Assembly (NCBI RefSeq): GCF_900660675.1 | Contig: NZ_LR215039.1 | Span: forward strand, 434,001-498,000 | DNA length: 64,000 bases | Reading direction: 5' to 3' | DNA from: Mycoplasmopsis columboralis | GTDB lineage: Bacteria > Bacillota_I > Bacilli_A > Mycoplasmatales > Metamycoplasmataceae | In this document: piece by piece, positions 10,077 through 20,991 of the stretch | How the letters are laid out: each line of letters begins with the position of its first letter | Numbering within the stretch: position 1 is the first letter of the stretch | The notes under the pieces: model-generated | Databases searched by the model: none | Seen by the model: only the letters and a program-made list of their open reading frames with translations | Told to the model about the DNA's origin: nothing | Position numbers and translations under genes: made by a program

Positions 10077-11312
10077 CTAAAGTTTGTTAATTTCAATAAT
10101 GCTATGACTTTTTTTGTCCTTGGCAATTGAAATGACTTTGAATTGATATTTCTCATCTAAAACAAATGATGTTTTTTTGTACAGCTTTTTATCGCCTGTT
10201 TTCTTAAGTAAATACTGCTCTAAAGTTAGTTCTTCTTCATCTTCATTTAGTAAAGAAACTTCAATGTCAAGTTGCTTAAACACATCATAAACATATAATT
10301 CGGCCTGCACTTGTGATTTTTCTAATGATAATTCATAAATTTCTTCATCATCATCGTGCTCATCATAAATTTCACCCACAATTTCTTCTAAAATATCTTC
10401 GATAGTAATAATTCCTTTAACTTTAGTTGAATTATTATTTTCAACTACAAACGCCATTTGAGCTCTTGCTTTTCTGAGCTTATCTAGAGCCGAAGATAAT
10501 AAAGAGTTAACAGAAATGTAAGGCACAGTTTGCATGTAATTAATTACTTTTCCGCGTTTAAGGTGAAAAATGTCTTTAAGCATAACCATTCCAATTAAAT
10601 TATCATTTTTCATAATTGGTAATCTTGAATAATTGGTTTCTTTAAATAATTGATGGGCTTTAGCAACATTATCTCGATAATCTAAATAAGAAACATCTTT
10701 TAAACGAACATAATGTTGTTGCACTTTGGTTGAATCTAAGTCCAAAGCATTTTTTACCAATATACTTTCAGCCGTTTGCAGAACCCCTTCATTTTGGGCT
10801 AAATTAATCATTGTTTTAAGTTCATCTTCAGTATGAGTGACTAATAATTCTTTTCCAATTTTACTAATTGGTAAAGTTAAAATTCATAAAAATCAGTACA
10901 TCACTTCAATAAAAGGAGCAAAAACTTGCAAGTATTTTTCTGGATTGTGTTTTGCAATTAGTTTTGGACCAATTTCACCAAAAATAAGTAAAATCGGAGT
11001 GACAATTGCAATTGAAATCACTGTTGGTCATACACTGTTGCTATCAAAAGCCAATCCCAATAAAAAAGAAGTTAATACTGATGAACCAACATTCACGATG
11101 TTGTTTCCAATTAAAATAGTTCCTAAGATTTGATTAAACTTACTTCTTTGTTTTTGAATTAAATTCGCATTGCGAACTTTTTCTTCGACCATATGGTTAA
11201 TTTTAGCCACTGAAATAGTGCTATATGCAGTTTCACTTCCACTAAAAATGGCACTAAGTAAAAACAAAATAAATAAAACAATTGATAACCCAATTAACAA
11301 TCCTAAACTCAT
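10077..11312 (-). CDS. CNNM/CorC-family membrane protein with CBS pair
   Basis: 411 aa, hemolysin-C/CNNM family; members are proposed Mg2+ or Co2+ exporters. Order: an N-terminal DUF21 membrane domain with SGSETAYSTISVAKI (about 25-39) and several helices, then two CBS motifs, the second with KGIITIEDILEEIVGEIYDEHD, and a C-terminal CorC_HlyC domain (about 330-410). A single TGA at 11028-11030 is Trp in the membrane domain. With mgtE nearby, the cluster is enriched for divalent cation handling. Confidence 0.9.
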
Positions 11313-11373
11313 AAAGCACCCTCCTTAGAATTGTTAATGTGTAAATGGGATATAGGTTCCATGATTCTCCTTA

Positions 11374-12837
11374 TTAATTTTCTTTGATAAATTCGTTAAA
11401 ACTAACGATAGATCCATTATATTGCAATCCAGCAATACCTGGTTGTCCGTTTCTGTTTTTAGCAACAGAAACTAAGGTGTTATACACCATATCTTTTTCT
11501 TTAGAATCGTTATTTCTACTAAGGAAAATAACAATATCAGCATCTTGTTCAATTGATCCAGATTCTCTTAAATCGTGTAATTGGGGACGCTTATCTTCAC
11601 GTGTTTCGACACTTCTAGATAATTGTGATAAAGCCATAACTGGAATTTTAAGCTCTAAAGCTAATGTTTTGAGCTGTCTTGAAATAATTGAAACTTCTTG
11701 TTGACGATTTCCTCCTGCTCCATCAGGACCAGATATTAATTGTAAATAATCAATAATAATTAAATCTAGTTCATAATTAAGATTTTTATTAAGCAATCTT
11801 AATTTTCAAGTGATATCATCAATACTGCTAGTTGGAACATCATCAAAATATACATGCATATCATTAAAAGACAATGTTGCAGCGTCTAATTTACTTTTTT
11901 CAATTGAATTTAATTTCTTTGGATCTTGAATTTTATCTAAGTGAATACCTGAATGAGTTGATAAAAATCTTGAGGTTAATTCACTAGCTGGCATCTCAAG
12001 CGAAATAAAAGCAACATTGCGAATTTTGCGTTTTTGTTCTCCTAAAGAATTAATTACCTGCGAATTAGATTGCAATATATTATCTAAAGTAATATTACGA
12101 GCAATATTTAAAGCAAAAGCAGTTTTTCCAATTCCAGGTCGAGCCGCTAAAACGATAAATTGTCCTGGTTTAAAACCATTAACATATTTATCAACTGCTT
12201 CAAATTTGGTTTTAAGTGATTTATCATCACTTTCTCCAATAATGCGTTCGTCAATTGATTTAAGTAATTCTTGTGAGGTTTCTCTTAGATGCTTAAAACT
12301 ACTACTTTGAATTGAATTTTGACCATTATCAGATAAAAATTGTTGGATATCTGAATAAGCTTCTTTTCATTGCAAATTAGCATTAGGTTTTTGAATTTTG
12401 TGCAATTCATATGCATAATATGCTTCTAAGTTACGCATTTTAGTAAAATCAATTAATTTTTCAATATTGCTTAAAAAATGAGTTTCATTAACCACTTTTG
12501 AAGAAATAAGTGATAATAGCAATTCATTAATCATTGAAAAAGCATTGTTATTTTGTATTTTTGGTAAATTCTCAATTAAGTTAGCATAATCAAAATACGG
12601 AAACACACTTCCTGCTGTATTTTTCAAATGTAAGATATAGCGAAAAACTTGTTTATTTTCCAAAATGAAAAAGTCATTTTCTTTAAGATATTGAACTCCT
12701 CTTTGTTGCATCTCTTCATCTCAAATCATTGATGCTAAAACATTTTTTTCTATTTCGTCATCTTGAAAAGAGGTATTTGGATTTAAAAAAGGTTCAATTA
12801 AATTAAGAGAGTTTTTTTCAAAATTATTTTGTGACAT
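11374..12837 (-). CDS. dnaB: replicative DNA helicase DnaB
   Basis: Hexameric 5'-3' helicase at the replication fork, 487 aa. An N-terminal DnaB domain (about 1-120) precedes the RecA-like core, with Walker A ARPGIGKTAFALN, FISLEM, Walker B DLIIIDYLQLISG and SQLSRSVETR with downstream DLRESGSIEQDAD. Two TGA codons are Trp. Start ATG 12835-12837 overlaps rplI by 14 nt. The order gdpP>rplI>dnaB is widely conserved in Firmicutes and mollicutes. Confidence 0.95.
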
Positions 12838-13282
12838 TAATTGTAATTTCCAATCTTATTGTTGCATTAATATCTTTGTATAAATTTGCCATTACTTCAT
12901 GACTACCTTCAGATACAAAGTGAATTTTTTCTAATGCATGTTTTGGTAAGTTGTAACCAAGTTTTTTCAATTCGTCGTGTACTTCCTTAGTTGAAACACT
13001 TTTATGAACATTTAAATTGTGATTTTTATCAACAGCTGCTTTTAATTCAAATTTTAATAAAACTTGTTCTAATTGCTCTTTTAAAGCAATATATTCACTT
13101 CTTTTTTGGTGTTCATCTGCTGAAAGTTGTTGCAATTTTCTTTCTAATGATTTAGCAGTTTTTTCATTGTAAGGTAAGGCATAACCACCTTTGATTAAAA
13201 AGTTAGTTCCATATCCATTTGAAACTTCTACTATAGTATTTGCTTTTCCATCTTTACAATCTTTAATTAAAATTACTTTCAT
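12824..13282 (-). CDS. rplI: 50S ribosomal protein L9
   Basis: 152-aa bL9. The N-terminal rRNA-binding domain shows MKVILIKD, then VSNGYGTNFLI and GGYALP typical of L9; a long connecting helix and a C-terminal domain follow. AGGAG lies 8 nt before the ATG. It overlaps gdpP upstream by 20 nt and dnaB downstream by 14 nt, so the three reading frames are tightly nested. Confidence 0.95.
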   Translation of the reverse strand: MKVILIKDCKDGKANTIVEVSNGYGTNFLIKGGYALPYNEKTAKSLERKLQQLSADEHQKRSEYIALKEQLEQVLLKFELKAAVDKNHNLNVHKSVSTKEVHDELKKLGYNLPKHALEKIHFVSEGSHEVMANLYKDINATIRLEITINVTK

Positions 13283-15266
13283 TTTTTCTTTCTCCTGTCA
13301 TTATAATTGCGTGTCTTATATTATCTACAAAGACACTAAGTTCTTCTTGAGAAACAGCTGCAGCTACACCAAAGTGTCCTCCACCACCAACTGATTCACA
13401 AATAATTTGCACATTAGTATTAATTCCTCTAGCACTTAGTTTATAAGTGTTTGGAACTTTAGATTCTTTTAGTTTAGCAACTACAAATGAAGCCACTCTT
13501 CCTTTGATTTTTAAAACTTCATTAGCAGCAATTGAAATAGTATCATTTGAAGCTTCAATATTTGAATAAGCCAAGAAAAATCCTGGTTTAACTTCAGTAA
13601 GATTTTTTAGAATGTTTTCAACGGTTTCACGTGTTTTATTGTCAATTTTTAAAATCTCTCCTGCCACAGATCCGCGAGCACCTTTAGACTCTAAATATCC
13701 AGCAGCAGCGAAAGCTCTTTGGGAAACTGATTTAGAAAATTGGCTGGTATCTAAATAAATACCATTTAAAAGTAGTTGAGCAGCCGTTGTGCTGATATTA
13801 ACTTTATTTTCAATGAAAGAGATAATTTCAGTAACAATTTCCGAAGCTGATGAAGCAGTTGTATCAATATATACATTTGTTCTTGGACAATAATCCACGC
13901 TTTTTCCTACACGGTGATGATCTAACACAAAGACATTATTTCTATCAGTATTAACTAAAGCATGGGGATTATCAGTACGAGCAACATCGGAATTATCCAC
14001 AAACACAACCATTGTTTTTTCGTTGGTCATTTTAGTTAATACATCCATAGTTTTAACTGAATAAGGTTCTGATAAAACTTGTTTCATTTCATTCATCATT
14101 AATGAAGCGGTATTGTCAAATGTGATATTTCCAATGTAAGCTTTTTTATTAAATGATTTGGCAATTTCATATATTCCATAAGCGGCTCCTATTGCGTCTA
14201 AATCAGCAATAGAATGTCCGTAAATAATAACTTTGTCAATTTCATCACTTAGCAGTTTTTTCTTCATTTCTAAAGCAATATTTTTTACTTTAGTCCGACT
14301 ATTGTCAGCTACAATTTCGGAATTTGAACCAAAGTAAATTGGATTATGGGTATTTGAGAAAATCGCAACTTGATCTCCTCCCCGGCTTTGAGCTTGTAAA
14401 AGAGCTTTTTTAGCTTGTTCTAGTTGCTCTTTCAGAGAACTTCAACCACTTGCAAATCCCATTGACAATGATAATTTATTTACATCTGCTATATCTCTTT
14501 GATTAAGTTTCATAAACAAATCAAAGTGTTCTTGCTTAAGTTGGCTTAAAGTTTTTTCGTTGGCGAAAATAATAAATTTTCCATTGGTGTATTGACGATA
14601 AATGATGTTATATTTTTTAACATAATCTTCAATGGTGTCAATAACAGCTTTGTTAATACGAAAGAATTGCTCTTCAGATAAAATTGATTGATAAAGTTGG
14701 AAGTTATCAATTTCAATTTCTCCAATGACTGGTTTTTGTTCTCAAGCTTCAGTTTTAAACAAATGCTCAGTGGAAATATCCCGAATTACAATGGTGCTAG
14801 AAATTGGCCAAAATTGTGCTTCGTAAATATTATTGCTATCTGAGAATTCAATTCTGTTTTCATTAAGATCGATTTTTTTACGGTCTTTGTGAAATTTATT
14901 AAAGAAATCTTCAACTGTTCATCCGATAAAATCATTTTTAAATTTCGATTTTAAAAATGAACTACTTCAAACAATTTCTTGTCCTGAATCATAAATAATA
15001 ATTCCAATATTGTTATTGGCCATGGTATCTTCAATAAAAGAATTAAATGATTTTCTAATTAATTCACGCGATTTGACAAAACGTGAAATAAGAAAATAAA
15101 GCACAGCCGCTTCAACACTTAACACTGTTAAAATTCCTAACAATAATCCAAATAACACATAAGTGTTATCTCTGTAAATAACAAGAGGAATTAACAATCC
15201 AATAAAAGAAAGACTAAACAACACAAAGATTACTGCTGTTAAAATAATTTTATTTCTATTTTTCAA
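13263..15266 (-). CDS. gdpP: c-di-AMP phosphodiesterase GdpP
   Basis: Membrane-bound enzyme that degrades c-di-AMP, 667 aa. Two N-terminal membrane helices (about 7-30 and 35-62), a PAS-like region, a degenerate GGDEF domain (SRGGDQVAIF instead of GGDEF), then DHH motifs GHSIADLDAIG (350-360), VDNSD and DHH (449-451), and DHHA1 ending in GGGGHFG. The catalytic residues look intact. Start is TTG at 15264-15266 after GGGG; no ATG is available without losing the membrane region. Partner of cdaM in this window. Confidence 0.93.
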
Positions 15267-15449
15267 TGTTTCCCCTTTAAGTGTATTTAAATAAATACTT
15301 TATTTAAATTATACAAAATTTGTACTTTTTAAAGGTTCTTTGCTGTGGTAAAATTTTTACACTTTAAACAACACTTTTAAGCGTTTATGTTAAAACAAAT
15401 AAAATTATTTATAATATAAACAAATTTATTATTTATTAAGCGAGGAACT
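15267..15449. promoter_or_regulatory. divergent intergenic region, gdpP and PTS IIB-IIA promoters
   Basis: AT-rich 183 bp between divergent genes. A TATAAT at 15410-15415 sits about 34 nt before the PTS start codon, with a GAGGA ribosome site in between. No clear -35 and no obvious operator. Confidence 0.5.
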
Positions 15450-16271
15450 ATGTCAACACAACAATCATTAAGTGAAATTAACAAAGAATACGCCAAAAAA
15501 ATCGTTGATGCTTTTGGAGGAATTAATAACATTACAGGATTTAATAACTGTATTTCACGTTTAAGATATGATGTTAAAAATGTAACTTTAGTTAATGTAG
15601 AAACATTAAAAAACTTAGGAGCCGCTGATGTGTTTGTGTACGAAGATCAAAAACACGTCCAAGCAGTATTTGGAATTAAAGCTGAAGGTTTAAATCAAGA
15701 AATTAAAAAACATGTTGCTGAATGAAGAGAAGCTGAATGCAATCAAGATCCACTTTGTGTAGAAGAAAAACACGAAGAGCAACTAGATGCTTTTGATAAA
15801 AAAACTCTAACAGAAGTTCAACTTATTGCTCCTTTAAACGGAGAGATTAAAAAATTACAAGAATTAAACGATGGTATTTTAAGTGAAGGTTTAGCTGGTG
15901 AAGGATTTGTTTTAGAACATCAAGAAACTTCAAAAGTTACTTTACTTGCTCCATTCACTGGAACTTTAACTATGATGCCAGCTTTTCAAAATCAAATGAT
16001 TTTAAAAAGTCCAAACGGTTTAGAAGTGTTGATGGTATTTGGACTTGATAGTTACAAAATCAATGGAATTGGATTTAAATCACACTTATCTTTAAACAAA
16101 GCTGTATCAAAAGGAGATAATTTAATTGATATTGATTTTGAAGTTCTGAAAAAAGAAAATCTTGATACTAGAATCGCCTTTATTGTAACTTCAGATTCTA
16201 AATTAAAAAACTTTAAAGTATCACCTAAAACAGTTAAAATGGGTGAAACATTCATGGTTATTAAAAAATAG
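15450..16271 (+). CDS. PTS glucose-family IIB-IIA protein with IIA histidines missing
   Basis: 273 aa. The IIB domain (about 10-88) is canonical, with FNNCISRLRY supplying the phosphorylatable Cys34 and LGAADVFV and QAVFGIKAE after it. The IIA_Glc domain (about 122-270) keeps APLNGEI, APFTGTL and the FGLD...NGIGF core, but the family's two active-site His positions are not His: HAF is PAF (Pro177) and VHFGID is MVFGLD (Val196). No IIC permease domain is attached or nearby. It may transfer phosphate only with an external IIA, or be a regulator. Single gene with its own promoter and terminator. Confidence 0.85.
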
Positions 16272-16294
16272 CTTGCAGCAATGCAAGTTTTTTT
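16272..16294 (+). terminator. terminator of the IIB-IIA gene
   Basis: CTTGCA/TGCAAG stem with GCAA loop followed by seven T residues. Confidence 0.85.
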
Positions 16295-16314
16295 ATGCAC
16301 ATTTTTTGCAATAA

Positions 16315-16341
16315 AAAACAGAGGTGGTGAATCTCTGTTTT
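16315..16341 (-). terminator. terminator of the 1452-aa lipoprotein gene
   Basis: AAAACAGAG and CTCTGTTTT form a 9-bp stem; on the minus strand it is followed by a T-rich run. It faces the IIB-IIA terminator. Confidence 0.8.
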
Positions 16342-16363
16342 AGTTTGAATTATTTATTGATTA

Positions 16364-19300
16364 TTAATTTGTTGAAGTTGTTGTTGATGAATTGGTGTTT
16401 TCATCTAATGCGTCTTTAGTTTGTTTTACGTTTAAAATAAATAATCTTAATTCTTTGTTAATTGCATTTGTAATGTTTGCAAGTTTTGCAGCAGGAGTTT
16501 CTCCTTCTTTAGCACTTCCATTAAGTACTGTTTTAGCTGTAGCAACTTTTTGTTCTTCAGTTACATTAGCATCATCAGCGTTCTTAATATCTAATGCAAA
16601 TAATGTAAGAAGAGATTTTTGAGTAGCACGCGCTGTAGCGTATGCGGTTCTAGCGTCTCTGTTATTTGATTGAACATCTGTATCGAATTTTGCAGTTTCT
16701 GCAAGTTCATTAAGTTCTTTAGCTTTAAGTTTGTAAAGATCTAATTTATTGTTGTAAATTCTTTCAAGAGCACCTTGATATGCTGCTTTAGCAAGTGAGT
16801 ATGCTCCATTGTATTGTTCAAGAGCTTTTCTGTAAAGTCTTGAAGAATTTTGATCTTCAGCAGCTTTGATTAATGCTTGTAATCTGTCAGCTTCTTTGTA
16901 GAAGTTTACAATTAATTTAACATCGTCAACCAAATTGCTTTCTGAGTATGAGTGTTTTTTGATGTGGTTTGCTGGATCAGCTTCGTGATCATCATGTAAG
17001 AATTCTTTATTAACTTCTAATAAATCTTTAGATAATTTATCAAGATCTTGTCCTGCATATTCATTATCTGAAAGTTCAGTTTTCTTAGTGGTTAAATCAG
17101 CTTTTTCAGCATCGGTTAATTGACCATTTTTGTATTCTTCTAAGTGAGCTTCAAATGCTCTTAATTTAAGAATAAATTTAGATAATTCTTCCATTCTAAT
17201 GTAGTTTTTATCACTTACACTATCTGAAGGAAGACCGATAAAGTAGTCCTTGATTAATTTTGAAAAATCGTATCCAGTTTCTTTAATTTCAGTGAGAAGT
17301 GCAGACATTTTATCAAGTTCAGCAATTTCTTCTGCAAAAGACGGAGATTTTAAAGCTTCTTCGTTTGAAGTTTTATCTGTTGTGTAGTATCCAACATATT
17401 TTTCAATAAGTTCTTTAAGTTTGTCTTCGGTATCTTTAAATCTTGGATCAGTTGTTTCTTTTTCTAAGAATGATTCAGCAACGTATGAAGTAATTCTTGT
17501 CATTGCTTCTCTGAATTTTTTCTCTAATTCAACGTATGTAGCAAGTTCATTGTCTGAATATTGTTTTGTACTGTATTCTTGCTTATCTTCATTTTTAGCG
17601 TTTTTAGGTAATACAGTTTGTAAAGATCCAACTTGTGATTGATCTAAGTAATCCAAGAAGTTAGCAACATCTCTTAAGTCACCTTTGTATTCTGAAGCAT
17701 TTTCTGTATTGTAGTTTTCTCCAAGGAATTTATCTACAGAGTATTTAGCTTTATCACCTTCAGGTCCACCAGGGAATGAATCTGGTCTTGTAAGCATTGT
17801 GTAAACTTTATTTCTAAGATCTTCAAGGTATTTAGCTTTATCTTCAGGTTTGAAATCTTTAAGATAATCTTTAAGATCTTCGATTTGGTTGTGTTGATCT
17901 TCAGTAACAGGTGTTAATGCATAAGCTCTTTCTAAAGCTTGTAATGCTTGATTTACACTTGTTAATAAGAAGTATTCAAAATATCTATCACGAAGTGCTA
18001 AATCAGAATCTGCAAATGTGTAGTTTCTGTCATCAATAAGTTTTGTTTTAGCTTCTGAAGTTTCTCCAGCTAATGTCATGTATTCTTGGAATAATTTTTT
18101 AACAATTGGGAAGTTTGCTGTATAGTTAGTTGCTCCTGGTTCTGCTGTTGGTTTATTAGCAGATTCAGTTGCGTCAGGATTTGTCATATCAACAAAGAAA
18201 ATATTTTGAGCTTTTTCTTTTGTTTCTTCGTAAAGTCTTTGAATTGCTTCAGGTGTAACAAGATCTGAATTTGTTCCTGTTGCAAGTCAGTTATAAGCAG
18301 CAAGTCCTTTTAATCTTCCAAACACTTCTCTGAATTTAGGTAGTCTCATTTTGTATAAGTCGACGTTAGCTTCGTAGTAGTGTTTTTCTTTAGTTAATGA
18401 TTCAGCTGTAAATTTATTTGCTTTTGAATTCATTACAAACATATTTGTTTCGTCATTTTTATTAACGTTTTCTGATTGTAAGAATTCTAAGAATTTAATG
18501 TAGTAAGCAAGATCTGAATTAAATAATTCTGGATTTGATGAATATAATGGGTATTTACTTAAATCATAAGATTTTCAGTAATCAGCTTCTTTTTGGTTAA
18601 CTGATGCATAATCAATTTGATCGCCTGTAACACCTCTTCAAACAGGAAGTGATACTTGAGCAATTCTCATTCATCTTTGCATGTCTTTGGCAGTAGCTTT
18701 GTGTTCTTCTGTGATATCAGCATTAGCCATTTTTTCATATTCTGCTTTTGCATGTTTAATTACAGAATCTAATTGATCCAAGTAATCTTTAAGCATAAAT
18801 TCACGTGCTTTAGTTACATATTTAGGATTTACTCTATATGCAGATAAGAATGCAGCATGTCTATCTTGAACAACTTGGGTTGTAGGGTCTTCAACTAAAC
18901 CTAAAATAATTCTTCTAGCATTTTCTGAAGAACCAAGTTGGTTAAGTCCAAGTGATTCAAATTCTTCTTCTCAAAGTTTTTTAGCAAATTTTTCTTTATC
19001 GTAATCACCAAATGATCTAATAACAGCTGATTCAAGTCCTCTAAATTCAGGTTTTTTAGTAATTTCTTCGAATTTAGCAACTAATTCATTTGCTTTAGTT
19101 TTAAGAGTTTGTAATTCGTACTGATCAGCATGATCTTTAATGTATTTATTTGCTACAAGTGAATTTAATCTGTCGATTGCTTCGTTGTATTCAGGTTCTA
19201 ATTCCATGAATTTGTCAACATTATATTTATATACATCGTATTTATTATTTACATCAAATACTCAGTGTTTTGTAGCTGGAGTGTCTTTATCAGTTACATT

Positions 19301-20722
19301 TTGTGCTTGTAAGAATGTTAAGAATTCATCAAGTTTTGCCAAATCTTTATCAAATTGTTCTTGAGAGTATCATGAATTTTCGGTTTCTGTAATAGTGTCT
19401 CTAAATGATTTGTAGAATTCAAGTTCTTTTTGTTTTCCTTCTTCAGCAGTCACTTCATTTGTGTTTTCTGTAATTCCTGCATAAGCAAATTCGCTTTGAG
19501 CATCAGTTGAACCTAGTTTTCTTGTAACGTATTTAAGTTCTAATTGTGCAATTCTAATTCATGATTTGTATCTATCAGATGCAGCTTTTTCTTCATCTGT
19601 AGCTGGAATTTGTTGATCAGCATCACGTAAAGCATTTAATTCAGCTTCAATATCATTTAAAAGTTTGTTTCCGCCATTTTCTGAGTTAAGAAGTTTTAAA
19701 GTAACGTATTTAATTTTATCTTCTAAAGGAAGATCTAATTCACTGTATTGTTCTAAAACAGCTTGAAGTTTGTCTTTGAATTTTTCATCTTTACTTTGTA
19801 AAGTGTCAAGCTCATCTAAAACAGCTTCTAAATCAGCAGAATATTTTTCTCTTAATTCAGGTTTTCTAACTCAGTAAGGGTTTTCTTTAATTGATTGAGC
19901 TTTATCTCTAAAGTCTTGAACATAAGTGTCAAAGTCTTTATCTGATAATCCATTTTTGTTTGTGTTGTTTAAGTATTCTGATGCTTTAAGTGATAACAAT
20001 CTGTGAAGAGCTTCTTTGTATTCTGGATACATTGTTTCAAAATCATCAACTTCGTGTTCTAAGTATTGCCCAAGAGATTCAACTTCAAAGTCTGTTGAGT
20101 ATCCTTCAACTTCAAATCTATTTTGTAAGAATTTCAAGTAATCTTCAAGAGTTTTTAAATCTTTATTAAATTGATCAGCTGTATAACCTTCTACGTTTGG
20201 AACATAACTTTCAAGATCTTTAAATTCTTTAACTCTAGCAGCAACATCGGTGTTTGCTTCTGCTCTCATTTCTGATTTAAATAATTCAGCATTAGCTTCT
20301 TGAAGAGCAGTTAATGAAATAAAGTAGTTAGGATTTAATTTGAATCCTCTAATTGTGTATGATTTTTGATCGCTTGTAGTTTTTGTTTTGATATCTTGAA
20401 GTTGATATTTTACAACTGTGTATCCATTGTAGTTTTCAAATTCAGCGTTTACAACTTGATATTTGTCTGGGTTGAATCCGTGGAATTTAACATCTCTTAC
20501 ACTTTTAACGTATGATGAGTATACATCGCTAATGTTTGTTTTTACTCTTTCGTTCTTGTCTTCTGAGTTTTTGTCAAATACAGAAACTTGAACTAAAGAT
20601 GCAACAGCATTCACAATAGCTTTATTTTCTTCAGCTGTTCTTTCATTTGAACATGACATAGCAGCTAAAGGAATTAATGAGGTTGTTGAAGCACCTAAGA
20701 TTAATTTATTTTTAAGACGCAT
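16364..20722 (-). CDS. giant repeat-containing lipoprotein
   Basis: Predicted surface lipoprotein of 1452 aa. The N terminus MRLKNKLIL... ends in the lipobox AAMSC (Cys about 24). A Lipoprotein_17-like region follows (about 70-140, with YTVVKYQLQDIKT...SYTIRGF), then long helical stretches built from diverged repeats of about 270 aa: FNKDLKTLEDYLKFLQ, FDKDLAKLDEFLTFLQ and FNSDLAYYIKFLEFLQ mark successive units. The frame is open throughout when TGA is read as Trp; I checked the gaps codon by codon. Start at 20722 has GGAG 6 nt upstream; a longer in-frame ATG (20767) lacks one and would bury the signal peptide. C terminus is Thr/Ser/Asn-rich. Confidence 0.85.
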
Positions 20723-20880
20723 TTTTTCTCCTATGTATTTTGTAGACAAAACATTGTGCGAGCACAATATTGCCTTTTTATTTTTTAATAATAAAATTAT
20801 ATAAGTTTTTTTTAAAAAAATTAATAAAGTTATTAACTGGTAAAAAAGATTTTTATTGCTATTTTTCGGGCATAAAAAAC
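20723..20880 (-). promoter_or_regulatory. 5' leader of the giant lipoprotein gene with hairpin
   Basis: A TATAAT lies about 80 nt before the ATG. The leader contains ATTGTGC-GA-GCACAAT (20753-20768, plus-strand sense), a perfect 7-bp inverted repeat with a 2-nt centre that would fold as an RNA hairpin or act as an operator. The AT-rich rest of the region shows nothing further. Confidence 0.45.
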
Positions 20881-20909
20881 AAAAATAACTGTTTAAAACA
20901 ATTATTTTT
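20881..20909 (-). terminator. terminator of the 1000-aa lipoprotein gene
   Basis: AAAAATAACTG and CAATTATTTTT pair over 11 positions (one G-T), followed on the minus strand by a T run. Confidence 0.7.
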
Positions 20910-20991
20910 GGCCTTTAAATATTTAATTTAATTTTCTTTAATAATTAATTTCGTTTGAAATTTTTAAGCTCGTTTTTTGTGTTTTTTGGTT

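Noticed and set aside
11384-11704. Plus-strand frame of 106 codons opposite dnaB
   Set aside because: It is antisense to the conserved Walker B part of dnaB and has no independent evidence.
13191-13394. Plus-strand frames opposite rplI/gdpP and many similar ones opposite other genes
   Set aside because: Antisense shadows of conserved genes with biased composition and no plausible start context.
18971-20767. Several separate proteins in the giant lipoprotein locus
   Set aside because: Reading TGA as Trp joins all pieces in one frame from 20722 to 16364; I checked the gaps for TAA and TAG.
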